A DNA stretch of 64,000 nucleotides, taken from contig CAYURM010000013.1 of NCBI GenBank assembly GCA_964447155.1, positions 21,364 to 85,363 on the forward strand, written 5' to 3'. Numbering within the stretch: the first letter of the stretch is position 1; each line of letters begins with the position of its first letter. This document shows, in pieces, positions 1 through 9,014 of the stretch. Source of the stretch: SMBSF63 sp034003545 (GTDB taxonomy: Bacteria > Chloroflexota > Anaerolineae > Anaerolineales > Anaerolineaceae). The notes under the pieces are model-generated. The model made no database searches and was not told the origin of the DNA. It saw only the letters and a list, made by a program, of their open reading frames with translations. A program made the position numbers and the translations under genes.

Positions 1-94
1 TTGAATGCTAAATAAAGTACCCGCAAGACCAGCTAAATCGCCCGGCCAATCTAAAGAAGTATAGCACAGAGTGGTCTATACATGCAATAAATTC

Positions 95-129
95 AGGCTG
101 GAACACGAACATTTGTACAGCGCCAGCCT
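95..129 (-). terminator. Possible terminator hairpin after the first membrane gene
   Basis: AGGCTGG (95-101) and CCAGCCT (123-129) can pair just past the stop codon of the minus-strand gene that ends at 132. The loop is long (21 nt), and the tail on the minus strand is only moderately T-rich, so this is a weak terminator candidate. Nothing else recognisable was seen in bases 1-131. Confidence 0.25.
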
Positions 130-131
130 CC

Positions 132-1598
132 CTATCGCCACTCATAAATGCGCATGTTTTCCCCACCTGCAAGCGGTGCATACGCTCCATCTGTTTGGAA
201 AACCAGCTTTGCGTTTTTCGGCAGATCAACATACCAGTCAGGGAACGTCATTAAATAATCCACTCCCGCCTCATCCAAATGAGCAGCCAGCCGTTCTTCA
301 TCCCGAATGAACGGGATCACATCCGGTGAAATTAACCCCGCCAGGTCCACCACATTCCGCCCTCCATAAAATCCCAGCGCCCCGATGTCATGGGCGGCAA
401 TCAGTGCGTCCTCAGGCGTATTTTCAGCAATCCACACTGCCGCCGCTACCATTTCTGTGTTGATGATCGCTACATCCAGCCGATACGCTTGGACTGCTCC
501 GATCATCAGAAAAGCCGCCAGGATCAATATTAACGTCATTGCCCATGCTTTTTGCAGCAAGACCAGGAACCGCTTCCGGTGCAAATACACCTGCCAGATA
601 TCCCGTGTTCCCATTAATCCCAGCACAAAGAAAACCGGCATCGCCGGCATCAAATAGCGTCCATGCTGGTAATCAACCGGCAAACGCATTGCATAAATGA
701 CCGTATATCCCAGCCACCACAACCCCGCGGACTGGATCGCCCAGTTCTTCTTCAAAACAGACTGCCACAAAACCCGCACAAAACCGGGCAGCAGCAGCAC
801 GCCTGCCCCCACCACCGGCAGCTTCGCCAGCAAGAAAAACCGTGACAGGAAAGGTGCCTCCAGCCGGATGGCATATTCGGCCTGTTTGGCAAAAAACGTA
901 TTCGGCCACCACGACCCGGCCAAAAAATGATTGAACACCAGATACGGTAAAAATCCCATCAGAAAACCGCCCAAGGCCAGCCCCATCGCGCGTAGTTTTT
1001 TACTATACGTCGCTTCAGTGAAAAACGCCACGTACGCAATCGGCCCCAGCAAGGTCAGGCCGTCGGGACGCAGCCACACGATCAAACCAACCAGCAATCC
1101 CTTAACCAGCCAGCCAGCCTTCTTTTCCGCAAGCCGCCAAAACACGAACAGAATCATCGCCGCATACAGGATCGTTTCCATCCCGGAGGCTGCCGCCCAC
1201 ACCAGGTGCCACTCAAAAGCCAGGAACAAACCCGCCCAGGGAATCTTGCCCGTCTTCAGCTTGCTATACTGCGCAAACCACTGCTCACCCCACCATGCTG
1301 CGCCCAGCAGCCCCAGGCCGCCCAGCAGCATCGTCCACACATAACCATTTTGTCCGATCAGATATGCCAGCGCGATCAAGGCCGACCACAAAGGCGCGGT
1401 TGATCCGCCCGAAGGCAGACCAGGAATAAATGACCACTCCCCATACTGCGCCAGATTCCGCGCATACGTCTGATGGATCCAGGCATCATCCAGTGGATAC
1501 CCCGTCCCCGACAGCAAACTGCTGGCGAGGACATATCCGCCCACCGCCAAGAAAACACTGCCAGCCAGGAGCCAAAACTTGCGTTGAGAAACGGTCAC
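132..1598 (-). CDS. GT-C fold membrane glycosyltransferase-like protein
   Basis: A polytopic membrane protein of about 488 residues with roughly ten hydrophobic segments. The first extracytoplasmic loop after TM1 has the motif YPLDDAWIHQ. Paired acidic residues there are the hallmark of GT-C enzymes (ArnT/PMT relatives), which use polyprenyl-phosphate-linked sugars. The C-terminal tail after the last TM is a soluble domain of about 100 residues. The GTG start at 1598 was chosen because GGTGAGGG lies just upstream; the longer reading runs back into the preceding gene. It is last in a tight four-gene minus-strand run (5937 to 132), 7 nt after the preceding stop. Sugar donor and acceptor cannot be told from sequence. 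Confidence 0.75.
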   Translation of the reverse strand: MTVSQRKFWLLAGSVFLAVGGYVLASSLLSGTGYPLDDAWIHQTYARNLAQYGEWSFIPGLPSGGSTAPLWSALIALAYLIGQNGYVWTMLLGGLGLLGAAWWGEQWFAQYSKLKTGKIPWAGLFLAFEWHLVWAAASGMETILYAAMILFVFWRLAEKKAGWLVKGLLVGLIVWLRPDGLTLLGPIAYVAFFTEATYSKKLRAMGLALGGFLMGFLPYLVFNHFLAGSWWPNTFFAKQAEYAIRLEAPFLSRFFLLAKLPVVGAGVLLLPGFVRVLWQSVLKKNWAIQSAGLWWLGYTVIYAMRLPVDYQHGRYLMPAMPVFFVLGLMGTRDIWQVYLHRKRFLVLLQKAWAMTLILILAAFLMIGAVQAYRLDVAIINTEMVAAAVWIAENTPEDALIAAHDIGALGFYGGRNVVDLAGLISPDVIPFIRDEERLAAHLDEAGVDYLMTFPDWYVDLPKNAKLVFQTDGAYAPLAGGENMRIYEWR

Positions 1599-1605
1599 GA
1601 TTCCC

Positions 1606-3204
1606 TCACCGTTCACCCACAAATTCAAATAAATAAGCATCTCCCACCGCCGACAAATACCGCAGTCCGGGCACATCGCCAGGGTTTTCATACAGCGCAT
1701 CCAGGCCATCCACATGGTCTGCTTCCAGGACCAGAACGCTTGCGCCATATCGCTGCGCCGCCAGCCAGGCCGTATCTGGCCCGCCGTCCGGCGTTACAAT
1801 GGCGCTGCGCCCCGTGGCAGCGTATAAACCTGCCGGATTATTGATCATCACAAGATCATCTGGCAGCATACCCAGCTTTGCCAGCTCAGCATCATACACG
1901 GATTGCCGCTCCCAGCTATTCTGCCATGCAGGGTTTTCCAAACTCCCGCCCACGACCCGCTGCCAGAACAAAAAACCCGTCAACAGAATGCTCAGCAACA
2001 CAAGTCCAATCCCAAAAACATTCCCTGCAATATCAATATCCCAGTTGCGCTTTCTGCTGCCCCAGTCCACAAAAGCATCCAGCCCAAAAGGCACACTCGC
2101 CCACAGCACTGGCTGCAGCGCCGCGCCAGAATGAAAAAACCCGCCCCGTGCTCCGGCATAAGGAAACACAAAACTCATCACGCCCACAATCGCCAGCCAT
2201 AAACCCGCTCCCAGCAGGACCCGTCTGTCGCGGCGCAAACGCCACAGCCCGGCAATCATCAACGGCAGCAGAAAAATCAAACCCTGCACTGCCAGCGTTG
2301 TCTGCAAATTCGACCACAAAGCCGCCAGACGGTCTGTGAAGATCACGCCCCATCCCGAAGCAAGCCAGGTGGATGCAGTCAATTGATCCGCCGGATATTG
2401 GAAGATCTCATTGTAATTTCTCAGCCATAACGCACGTGATCCGCCCGGCGGCATCAACCCGCCAAACGCCTGCAAATTTCGCAGGAACCACGGTCCTATC
2501 ACCAACAGATATCCCCCCGTCATGCAACCAAAAACTGCCACCATTTTTCCTGCCGCTGCTTTCTGGTTCCCTCGATACACCCAGCCTGCCGCAAGCAGCC
2601 CTGCAGCCAGCCAAAGAAAACCATCCGCACGGGTCAGGTGCATCAGGCCTGTGATGACACCCGGAATCAAAAACCAGCAGGGTTTTGTTGTTTCACCATC
2701 CGGTTTTCCAAACACCGTCAGAAAGAAAAGGCTCCCCAGCACCATCACCAGGGTGAACCCTTCCGTCAGCGTGGTGTACATCACATAAAACCCGGAGAAC
2801 ACCCCCAGCAAACCCGCCAGGATGGCTCCGCGCCTGTCCTGTCCCAACCGCTGTGCCAGCAATGCCGTCAAGGGCGGGATCAAACCAGACAAAAGAATAA
2901 AGAAAAACCGGCCGGCAAAGAAGCTCCCCCGCTGGAATAAAAACATGCCTGCTGACGCCACCAACGAAGGCAGCGGCATCCAGTACGCGTGGGAGGGATG
3001 CGGCAGTCCGACCGGATCATCTAGATAATTCCACAGGATCATCTCGGTGAAACCCTGCCCCTGAAACAGCCGCAGCCCGCCGCTGAAATAATACTCTGCA
3101 TCCGTATACCCCGGCACACGCTGCACAAAACTCACCCCCAGGGCTAACGCCAGACCCAGCAAATAAAGAAGCATATAATCCTGTTTGCGCAGTTTAGCGT
3201 TCAA
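1606..3204 (-). CDS. GT-C fold membrane glycosyltransferase-like protein
   Basis: A polytopic membrane protein of 532 residues. After the first TM segment the loop reads GYTDAEYYFSGG, an acidic motif in the position expected for the catalytic aspartate of GT-C glycosyltransferases. About ten to twelve hydrophobic stretches follow, then a C-terminal periplasmic-type domain of about 100 residues that resembles the tails of its neighbours. The start is TTG at 3204, with AGAGGT nine bases upstream, and overlaps the end of the preceding gene by 11 bp, so the two are probably translationally coupled. Likely role (inference): transfer of a sugar from a lipid-linked donor onto a cell-surface acceptor. 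The specific substrate is unknown. Confidence 0.75.
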   Translation of the reverse strand: MNAKLRKQDYMLLYLLGLALALGVSFVQRVPGYTDAEYYFSGGLRLFQGQGFTEMILWNYLDDPVGLPHPSHAYWMPLPSLVASAGMFLFQRGSFFAGRFFFILLSGLIPPLTALLAQRLGQDRRGAILAGLLGVFSGFYVMYTTLTEGFTLVMVLGSLFFLTVFGKPDGETTKPCWFLIPGVITGLMHLTRADGFLWLAAGLLAAGWVYRGNQKAAAGKMVAVFGCMTGGYLLVIGPWFLRNLQAFGGLMPPGGSRALWLRNYNEIFQYPADQLTASTWLASGWGVIFTDRLAALWSNLQTTLAVQGLIFLLPLMIAGLWRLRRDRRVLLGAGLWLAIVGVMSFVFPYAGARGGFFHSGAALQPVLWASVPFGLDAFVDWGSRKRNWDIDIAGNVFGIGLVLLSILLTGFLFWQRVVGGSLENPAWQNSWERQSVYDAELAKLGMLPDDLVMINNPAGLYAATGRSAIVTPDGGPDTAWLAAQRYGASVLVLEADHVDGLDALYENPGDVPGLRYLSAVGDAYLFEFVGER

Positions 3205-4675
3205 AACGGTATACCTCTAAATCGTTGAAAACTTTCACAGCCGTCTGCTGATAATGCGCCTCAAGCCAGGCAAGCTGCGGATGAGCCCTCCCTTGCAAAA
3301 CCGCATATTCCTCAATCGCCTGCATGAACACCACAAAATACACCCGCTCTGCCCCGTCTGCCGCCAACCCAATATTCGCAGCCGGGAAGCGCTGCATCGC
3401 TTCTTGAGATGCATAAGCCAGCGTGTCATTATGCGACCCGGCCTCATCCGCAATGAATTCCTGCTCAATGTCCGGCGCATACACCAAAAACGGGAATGCG
3501 CTTAATTTGTTGTCATGGATCAATCGATCTCCCGGCTGCATTTCTTCTTGCAGCATTGCCACAGCCTCAGCAAACGGCGAACGTGGAAACTGCCGGAAGG
3601 TCTGCTGGTACGGCAGGGAGATCAGACAGGCCGCCACAAAACTCGCCATCACAAAAATCCCGATCTTTTTTTCCCAGCCCTGGGCAATCATATGCCCAGC
3701 CAGTCCCGCATACAGAAACCCGGAGATAAGAAACCCCCTCGGCACAAATACTGGCCGCATTACATACGACAACACAAACAGCAGCACCGGCGGGGTCAGC
3801 CCCATTACGGACAGCAAGAGAATACGCTCCCTGTCAGCTTTCATCCGCGCCAGTTCCAGGATCACAATCACCAGAATATACAGACTGAGCACCAGGGCGA
3901 TCACAAACCATATCCCCGGCAGCGGCAGGCTGGCCGTGAACAGCACCAGCGCCTGCAAGACCTCCACCAGTCCGGGGCGCGGCGTCCAGAAAGCACCCTG
4001 AATCTTTTCCACCTGCCCCGGAACCATCAGCAGCCACGGCGCTGCCAGCAGGGCAATCGCCGCCTGGGCGATACACAGCTTGAGCAGCAGCTGCCATTTG
4101 CGCTTGATGAGCAGGAAGATATTCGGCGCAATGATGATGAACCCGGCCAGATTATGGCAATACATCGCCAGTGCCCCGCTCATCGCCAGCCCCACCCATA
4201 ACCACGGAGAAATTTTCTTTTCGCTGGAATGGTGAAGCCAGATTTTGCCGAAGAACCACAAATACGCCATCTGCCAGAAAGCCAGCAGGGCATACATCCG
4301 CAAATCCTGCGCGTGGTAGATCTGGATCGGGGAAATCGCAGCCAGAAAAGCCGCCCACAGGGCCGAACGCGTTCCCAGCAGTTGGGACGTCAAGCTGTAC
4401 AGCAGGACAATCGACCCCATATTCAATATCACGCTTAATAACCGCAGCCACCACAGTTTCTCGCTGACCATCATCCAGAAATGCAGTAAAAAATAATACA
4501 GCGGCGGCATCGTGTCAGCCGCCGTCCCCGTTACAATCTCCCCCAGGCTGCGTGCAGACAGCAGGATACTGAAAGCATCATCATATTGAATACTGCGGCT
4601 GTTGATCAACAAAATGCGCAGCAGTATCCCCAGCCCCATAATGCTGCACAGGTATTTTCGCTCGCTGCCTTTCAT
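3194..4675 (-). CDS. GT-C fold (GT39/PMT-like) membrane glycosyltransferase
   Basis: A polytopic protein of about 493 residues with RSIQYDDAFSILLSARS in the first extracytoplasmic loop, close to the DD motif of PMT/ArnT-type enzymes, and AQDLRMYALLAF a little later, as in many bacterial GT39-like proteins (family knowledge). It has about ten TM segments and a soluble C-terminal domain. The longest reading starts at 4738, but ATG at 4675 overlaps the preceding stop in the ATGA arrangement and is preferred, although the SD is weak (GGAATG). It is part of the 5937-132 gene run. Confidence 0.78.
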   Translation of the reverse strand: MKGSERKYLCSIMGLGILLRILLINSRSIQYDDAFSILLSARSLGEIVTGTAADTMPPLYYFLLHFWMMVSEKLWWLRLLSVILNMGSIVLLYSLTSQLLGTRSALWAAFLAAISPIQIYHAQDLRMYALLAFWQMAYLWFFGKIWLHHSSEKKISPWLWVGLAMSGALAMYCHNLAGFIIIAPNIFLLIKRKWQLLLKLCIAQAAIALLAAPWLLMVPGQVEKIQGAFWTPRPGLVEVLQALVLFTASLPLPGIWFVIALVLSLYILVIVILELARMKADRERILLLSVMGLTPPVLLFVLSYVMRPVFVPRGFLISGFLYAGLAGHMIAQGWEKKIGIFVMASFVAACLISLPYQQTFRQFPRSPFAEAVAMLQEEMQPGDRLIHDNKLSAFPFLVYAPDIEQEFIADEAGSHNDTLAYASQEAMQRFPAANIGLAADGAERVYFVVFMQAIEEYAVLQGRAHPQLAWLEAHYQQTAVKVFNDLEVYRFER

Positions 4676-5937
4676 TTTGAAAGCATTCCGCTGGAAGGGT
4701 GAGTGGCATACCATGCGTTTGACGGACGCACTGCCCACCAGCGTATCCAGTACAGCATCAGCAGTTCAAAAGCCGGCAGCGGGAAGAACATGATCGGGTT
4801 CTGAACGGGCTGATCTCCATACGATACTGTCTGCAGGAACAAAACCCATAAGCCCACAAACAACAGCAGCATACTCCCCAACACCATCCACACTCCCGCA
4901 GAGCGCCAGCGTTCCTCGAACATGGCGAAGATCAATACCAAAGCCGGGAAGGTCACAATATAATTGCCCGGATCTGTTTGAATTCCTACCCATTGTGCAG
5001 CCGCCAGGGTGAAGCAAAACACCCACACCAAATGCCGATACTCCGGTTTACGTGTGCCCAATACCCATTCAACCAGCAGCAGCAGGATCATAATCCCGAT
5101 AATGGCCAGCCCGATCCGCTCACCCATCCCCGGCATCCACGTCCCCAGCGCCGCCCCTGGTGTTCCCGGCGGGTTATAGCCCGGATATGCAACCACCTCG
5201 ACGATATTCTGCCAGATCCAGTCTGGAACGAGCAGCGCAGCACTGGCACTGAGCAGCACCATTGTCCCCAAAAACCAGGCGATAAATTTCCAGCGGCGCT
5301 GGCGCACCGCCCAATACAGGAAAAACAGCACTACCACCAGCACGACCTGCGGCTTGATCGTGGAAAATGCCAGCAGCACCCCCGCCAACTCATCCCCGCC
5401 TGAGCGAATTGATAACATCGCCCCCGCCACAAACAAGGCAATCAAAATGACCGCATTACCATTGATCAATGGGCGCAAAGCGTGATACCAGAAAATCGTG
5501 AATACCAGAAAAAAAGCCAGCGTCAGCAGCTTTGGTTTCCAGTCCACCAGGCGCATCGATACCACCGTCAGCAGTATCAGCGCAATCTCCAGCACCGTCA
5601 TCCACAAGGCTCGCGCCAGAATATAATCCTTGAACAAGGCAAATGGCAAAAACATCAGCACCGAATACAACGGATAGGCTACACGCAGTTCGTGTTCCCC
5701 CTCCTGTGCAGGCCGCCCGTATGCCATCGTCTGAATACGCAGGGCCGTTTCATCACTGTAGGGGCTGATCCCTTCTGTAATCAACGTTCGCGTCCCTACC
5801 CAATGCACCAGAAAATCATTCCCTCCCGGATTGGTGGAAGCATATTGATAATTCGACCAGGTGAGCACCCCAAACAGCAGCAGCCCCACCACAATTGCCA
5901 AAATCCATCTGATCAGCAGTTTTCGACGGGAATTCAA
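4672..5937 (-). CDS. GT87 (DUF2029) family membrane mannosyltransferase-like protein
   Basis: A 421-residue polytopic protein. The GGNDFLVHWVGTR motif after TM1, the SPYSDETALRIQ segment and the later STIKPQVVLV motif fit the GT87/DUF2029 family, whose characterised members are polyprenyl-phosphomannose-dependent mannosyltransferases (family knowledge). The start codon is TTG at 5937, with a strong GAGGAGAAGG site directly upstream. It is first in the four-gene run reaching 132, so a promoter should lie in 5938-6220, but I could not place one with confidence. It is shorter than its GT39-like neighbours and lacks their soluble C-terminal domain. Confidence 0.78.
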   Translation of the reverse strand: MNSRRKLLIRWILAIVVGLLLFGVLTWSNYQYASTNPGGNDFLVHWVGTRTLITEGISPYSDETALRIQTMAYGRPAQEGEHELRVAYPLYSVLMFLPFALFKDYILARALWMTVLEIALILLTVVSMRLVDWKPKLLTLAFFLVFTIFWYHALRPLINGNAVILIALFVAGAMLSIRSGGDELAGVLLAFSTIKPQVVLVVVLFFLYWAVRQRRWKFIAWFLGTMVLLSASAALLVPDWIWQNIVEVVAYPGYNPPGTPGAALGTWMPGMGERIGLAIIGIMILLLLVEWVLGTRKPEYRHLVWVFCFTLAAAQWVGIQTDPGNYIVTFPALVLIFAMFEERWRSAGVWMVLGSMLLLFVGLWVLFLQTVSYGDQPVQNPIMFFPLPAFELLMLYWIRWWAVRPSNAWYATHPSSGMLSK

Positions 5938-6220
5938 GACCTTCTCCTCGTTTCCACATTGATTACAAAATCACTTATCAAAACAAATATGTGCCGGTTG
6001 AAAATGTCTTGATTGTCTTTGCGACTTTGCGGTTTTGCGTGAGATGTATATACCGATTCAATTATAATTCAACCACCGATGAAAATGCGACTCGCTCTGG
6101 CTCAGATGCAAAGAATATCCGGTAACCGCCCTGACAACCATCTCTGCGCAGGGTACGTTCGCTTTTGAACGCACCCTTCATCAAGCAGAAATACCATCTT
6201 TTCGTTTGACCACAGACTGG
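5938..6220. other. Intergenic region with one hairpin
   Basis: This 283-bp gap separates two minus-strand membrane-protein groups. It contains one near-perfect 10-bp inverted repeat, GGGTACGTTC (6151-6160) with GAACGCACCC (6167-6176), loop GCTTTT. It lacks a T-run on either strand and may be a terminator or mRNA-stability hairpin for the gene ending at 6221. No coding potential was recognised. Confidence 0.4.
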
Positions 6221-7393
6221 TCATTCCTCACGCATTCCTTCAAAAAACTGAAACGCGATCAGCAGCAAGATCAACGTGCGCAGCAAAACCGTCACCGGCA
6301 AATAATGGAACCACCCCCGCGAAAGGATCACCGGCCACTCCAGTAAATTCACCAAAATGAATACCAACGACCCGATCAACCCCATCGTCTTCGGAAAAAC
6401 CAGCAGCATCAGCGGCACCAAAAATAGCAGCCACTGCGGACTCCATCCGCTCGACCACAAGAACAACAGTGCGAAAGCCCATCCCAGGGCAATCATTCTC
6501 GCCTTCGGCGTATCCTTCTTCATCTGTGTCAACCCCCACAACCCGGCGCTGCCAAAAACAAACAGCGTCAGCCACGTCGGGATTCGTGCTGGATTTCCCT
6601 GCCCGGCCGATAACAATTCTGCATCCAGCCTCAGTGCCACCGGCCCAAAATTCCCCGTGCGGTAATTCCCGTCAATCAGTGCCCATATGGTTTCCCATGA
6701 ACCTTTGGTGAATTGCGAGATCAACGATGCCTGGGTAAAATCCGGTGAAAGCAGCCACAACGTCCCATATCCAATCACTGCCACGCCGGCGGTGATCAAC
6801 CCCATCTTCACAATCCGGCGGAACGGCTGCCGCCACAGTACCACCAGCCCCAGCACGGGGAATAATTTCACCAGCACCCCCACCCCCAGCGCCAGTCCGC
6901 CAGCAATATCTCGGTCACTCAGCAGCAGATCAACCCCCAGGAACATGCAGAACACCGCCAGCGGGTCAAAATACCACCAGCCATACGCCAGCGTCACCAG
7001 GCAGGCAAAATACGTCCACACTCGCCATGCTTCCGGCTGCGGGTCAATTTTCTTCTGAATACGCATGAACAGCCATAGATTGCCCACATCCGCCGCGCTG
7101 AACAAAACCACCAGCAGCGTGCTGAAAACATGCTGCTTTCCGTTGGCTATACGAAATATAAGCTCGCTCAAAAAAGGAAACACCGGCGGAAACTCCACCC
7201 AATGGGCCAAATACGGCCATCCCGGTAATGCAGACAATTCAAAAAAGATAATACTGTCCCCATACCCCCATAAGCCGCTCTCTGTCTGTGACATCAGCAG
7301 CATCAGCCGGGCCGCTGCCAGCAGCACCAGCGGCAGTGCCGCATCACTGATTTCCAGCTTACCGGCTGAGAAGGACCGCTTTTTCGTCGCCAA
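6221..7393 (-). CDS. GT87-like membrane protein (putative glycosyltransferase)
   Basis: A 390-residue protein with about ten TM segments. The first loop contains GYGDSIIFFELS, and later come WWYFDPLAVF and GVGVLVKLFPVLGL, the last resembling the conserved K-P region of GT87/DUF2029 proteins. The start is TTG at 7393, with GGGAGGTAG seven bases upstream; it overlaps the upstream gene (ending at 7359) by 35 bp, so the two are probably co-translated. The acidic residue after TM1 supports a GT-C type catalytic role, but the similarity is weaker than for the gene at 4672-5937. The donor is presumably a polyprenyl-phosphate sugar (inference). Confidence 0.65.
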   Translation of the reverse strand: MATKKRSFSAGKLEISDAALPLVLLAAARLMLLMSQTESGLWGYGDSIIFFELSALPGWPYLAHWVEFPPVFPFLSELIFRIANGKQHVFSTLLVVLFSAADVGNLWLFMRIQKKIDPQPEAWRVWTYFACLVTLAYGWWYFDPLAVFCMFLGVDLLLSDRDIAGGLALGVGVLVKLFPVLGLVVLWRQPFRRIVKMGLITAGVAVIGYGTLWLLSPDFTQASLISQFTKGSWETIWALIDGNYRTGNFGPVALRLDAELLSAGQGNPARIPTWLTLFVFGSAGLWGLTQMKKDTPKARMIALGWAFALLFLWSSGWSPQWLLFLVPLMLLVFPKTMGLIGSLVFILVNLLEWPVILSRGWFHYLPVTVLLRTLILLLIAFQFFEGMREE

Positions 7394-8879
7394 AATCTAC
7401 CTCCCAGCCTTCCTCAAGCAGCAAATTTACCAGTGGACGTTCCGGCTGCAACAACACCATATCAATCTGCCAGCTTTCCAGTTCTTCCTGCCAGCCGTCG
7501 CCCCCTTGCACCATATTCAGCCACTCCCCCAGCACCTCATCGCCATACAAATCCGTACGGCCATCCACAAATACCGGCGTTTCTCTGGAGAACCAGTCCA
7601 GATATCCACCCCAGTTATATTCATTCAACAAATTTCCCTGCACGCCATTCTCTTTGATCCACTCCACCGCCTGAACCGGATAGACCTGATCCAGGTACCC
7701 CCTCACCAATACCGGATGACTGACTCCGACCACTTTTCCGGCAGCAATCAGCCCAAATAACCCAATCACCAGCAAATTCACCGCCCGCTGCATTTTTGAC
7801 GTATTGACCATCTCTTTGGTCTGTCGTGATTGAATGGCTTTCACCAAATTCTCTGGCAAATGCACCCGCTCCCGCCAGGCTTGAAACGCCGCCCACGCAT
7901 GCCGCGACAACACTGGCAGCGAGACCAGCGCAAACGGCCCAAAATTGCGCCGTGCGATAAAAGCCATCATCCCAAATCCGGTTACCGCCACAATCTCTGC
8001 TCCGTCCAGCTTGCGGTCAGATAACCCCACCGTAATAAACAGCGCAAAGGTCATCCATAACAAGGGCTGCTGGGCCAGCTCATGGAAATTCGGCGAGGCC
8101 CATTCCGCGATCAGGGATTGCAGCACCTGCACCCCCACCGTCTGGAACGGGATGCGCCACATATCCAGGCCATTGGGATTGACCAGCACCGCCAGCCCGC
8201 TGCCCGCCGTCCACGCCAGCAAAACCAGCAGCCGCCTCCACGAAACGATCTCTTCTCCCTTGTATCCCAGCACATGATTCAACACTTCTCCAGCCAGCAT
8301 ACTGCCCATGTACAAAAAGCCGAGCACATACCCCCCGTGCAGGTTCGACCACACCATCATCACCAGCGGCAAACTCCACAGGTAATTGATGCGCCGCCAT
8401 TTGTATAAATACAACACATAACTCACGGCAGCCAGCATCAACAGCGAAATCGTCTGCGGGCGCGGCGACCACACCGGCGCCGACACCACCCCGGCGAAGA
8501 TCAGCAGGAAAGCCTTCAAAATAGACGGCCCCTCCATCTGCAGCAAGACAAAAACCAGGCTGCCCACCGCCAGAACAGCGACGCCAATCGTTAACCCATA
8601 AAACCCCAGCCAGGAGAACAATGCCGCCATACCCACCTGCGACAGCCAGCTATGATTAATCCACGGCTCCCCCGCCCGCGTGAAGGAAAAAGTGTCCGCC
8701 AGCAGCGGCGCACTTTGCAGGATCGTTTCCTGCCCGGCGCGCAAATGCCACCACATGTCCCCATCCAGCGGCGTCCGCGCAGCCATAATGAACACCAGCA
8801 GTACCGCCATCCCATAAATGAACCGGTCCGCATCACTGATCTTTAATACTCGATGATTCTTCTTCAATAATTTCGCCAC
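7359..8879 (-). CDS. Polytopic membrane protein, GT-C-like
   Basis: A 506-residue protein with TPLDGDMWWHLRAGQ after the first TM and RAGEPWINHSWLSQ further on. This D-x-D-W-W-H pattern recurs in bacterial GT39/GT83-like membrane proteins of unknown specificity (family knowledge). About ten TM segments are followed by a C-terminal soluble domain of about 110 residues that includes NEYNWGGYLDWFSRETPVFVDGR. The start is GTG at 8879, and the SD is weak (AGGGTAGAT). It pairs with the overlapping downstream gene at 6221-7393. Catalytic activity is inferred only from the acidic loop and topology. Confidence 0.6.
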   Translation of the reverse strand: MAKLLKKNHRVLKISDADRFIYGMAVLLVFIMAARTPLDGDMWWHLRAGQETILQSAPLLADTFSFTRAGEPWINHSWLSQVGMAALFSWLGFYGLTIGVAVLAVGSLVFVLLQMEGPSILKAFLLIFAGVVSAPVWSPRPQTISLLMLAAVSYVLYLYKWRRINYLWSLPLVMMVWSNLHGGYVLGFLYMGSMLAGEVLNHVLGYKGEEIVSWRRLLVLLAWTAGSGLAVLVNPNGLDMWRIPFQTVGVQVLQSLIAEWASPNFHELAQQPLLWMTFALFITVGLSDRKLDGAEIVAVTGFGMMAFIARRNFGPFALVSLPVLSRHAWAAFQAWRERVHLPENLVKAIQSRQTKEMVNTSKMQRAVNLLVIGLFGLIAAGKVVGVSHPVLVRGYLDQVYPVQAVEWIKENGVQGNLLNEYNWGGYLDWFSRETPVFVDGRTDLYGDEVLGEWLNMVQGGDGWQEELESWQIDMVLLQPERPLVNLLLEEGWEVDFGDEKAVLLSR

Positions 8880-9014
8880 AATCTACCCTGGCTTTTCTCT
8901 ACCTGGATTGAATACCTTCCCAATTGGAAACAACGCTTAATGCCGCGCTAGCAACAGGCAATTTCCATATCAACAAGGGAGGGAGTGTCTTTCCCCTCAC
9001 CAGCTCAAACCCAC

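Noticed and set aside
931..1344. Long plus-strand ORF antisense to the first membrane gene
   Set aside because: It is rich in Pro, Ser and Arg, has no SD, and is a shadow of the GT-C-like gene. Many such shadows occur across the window.
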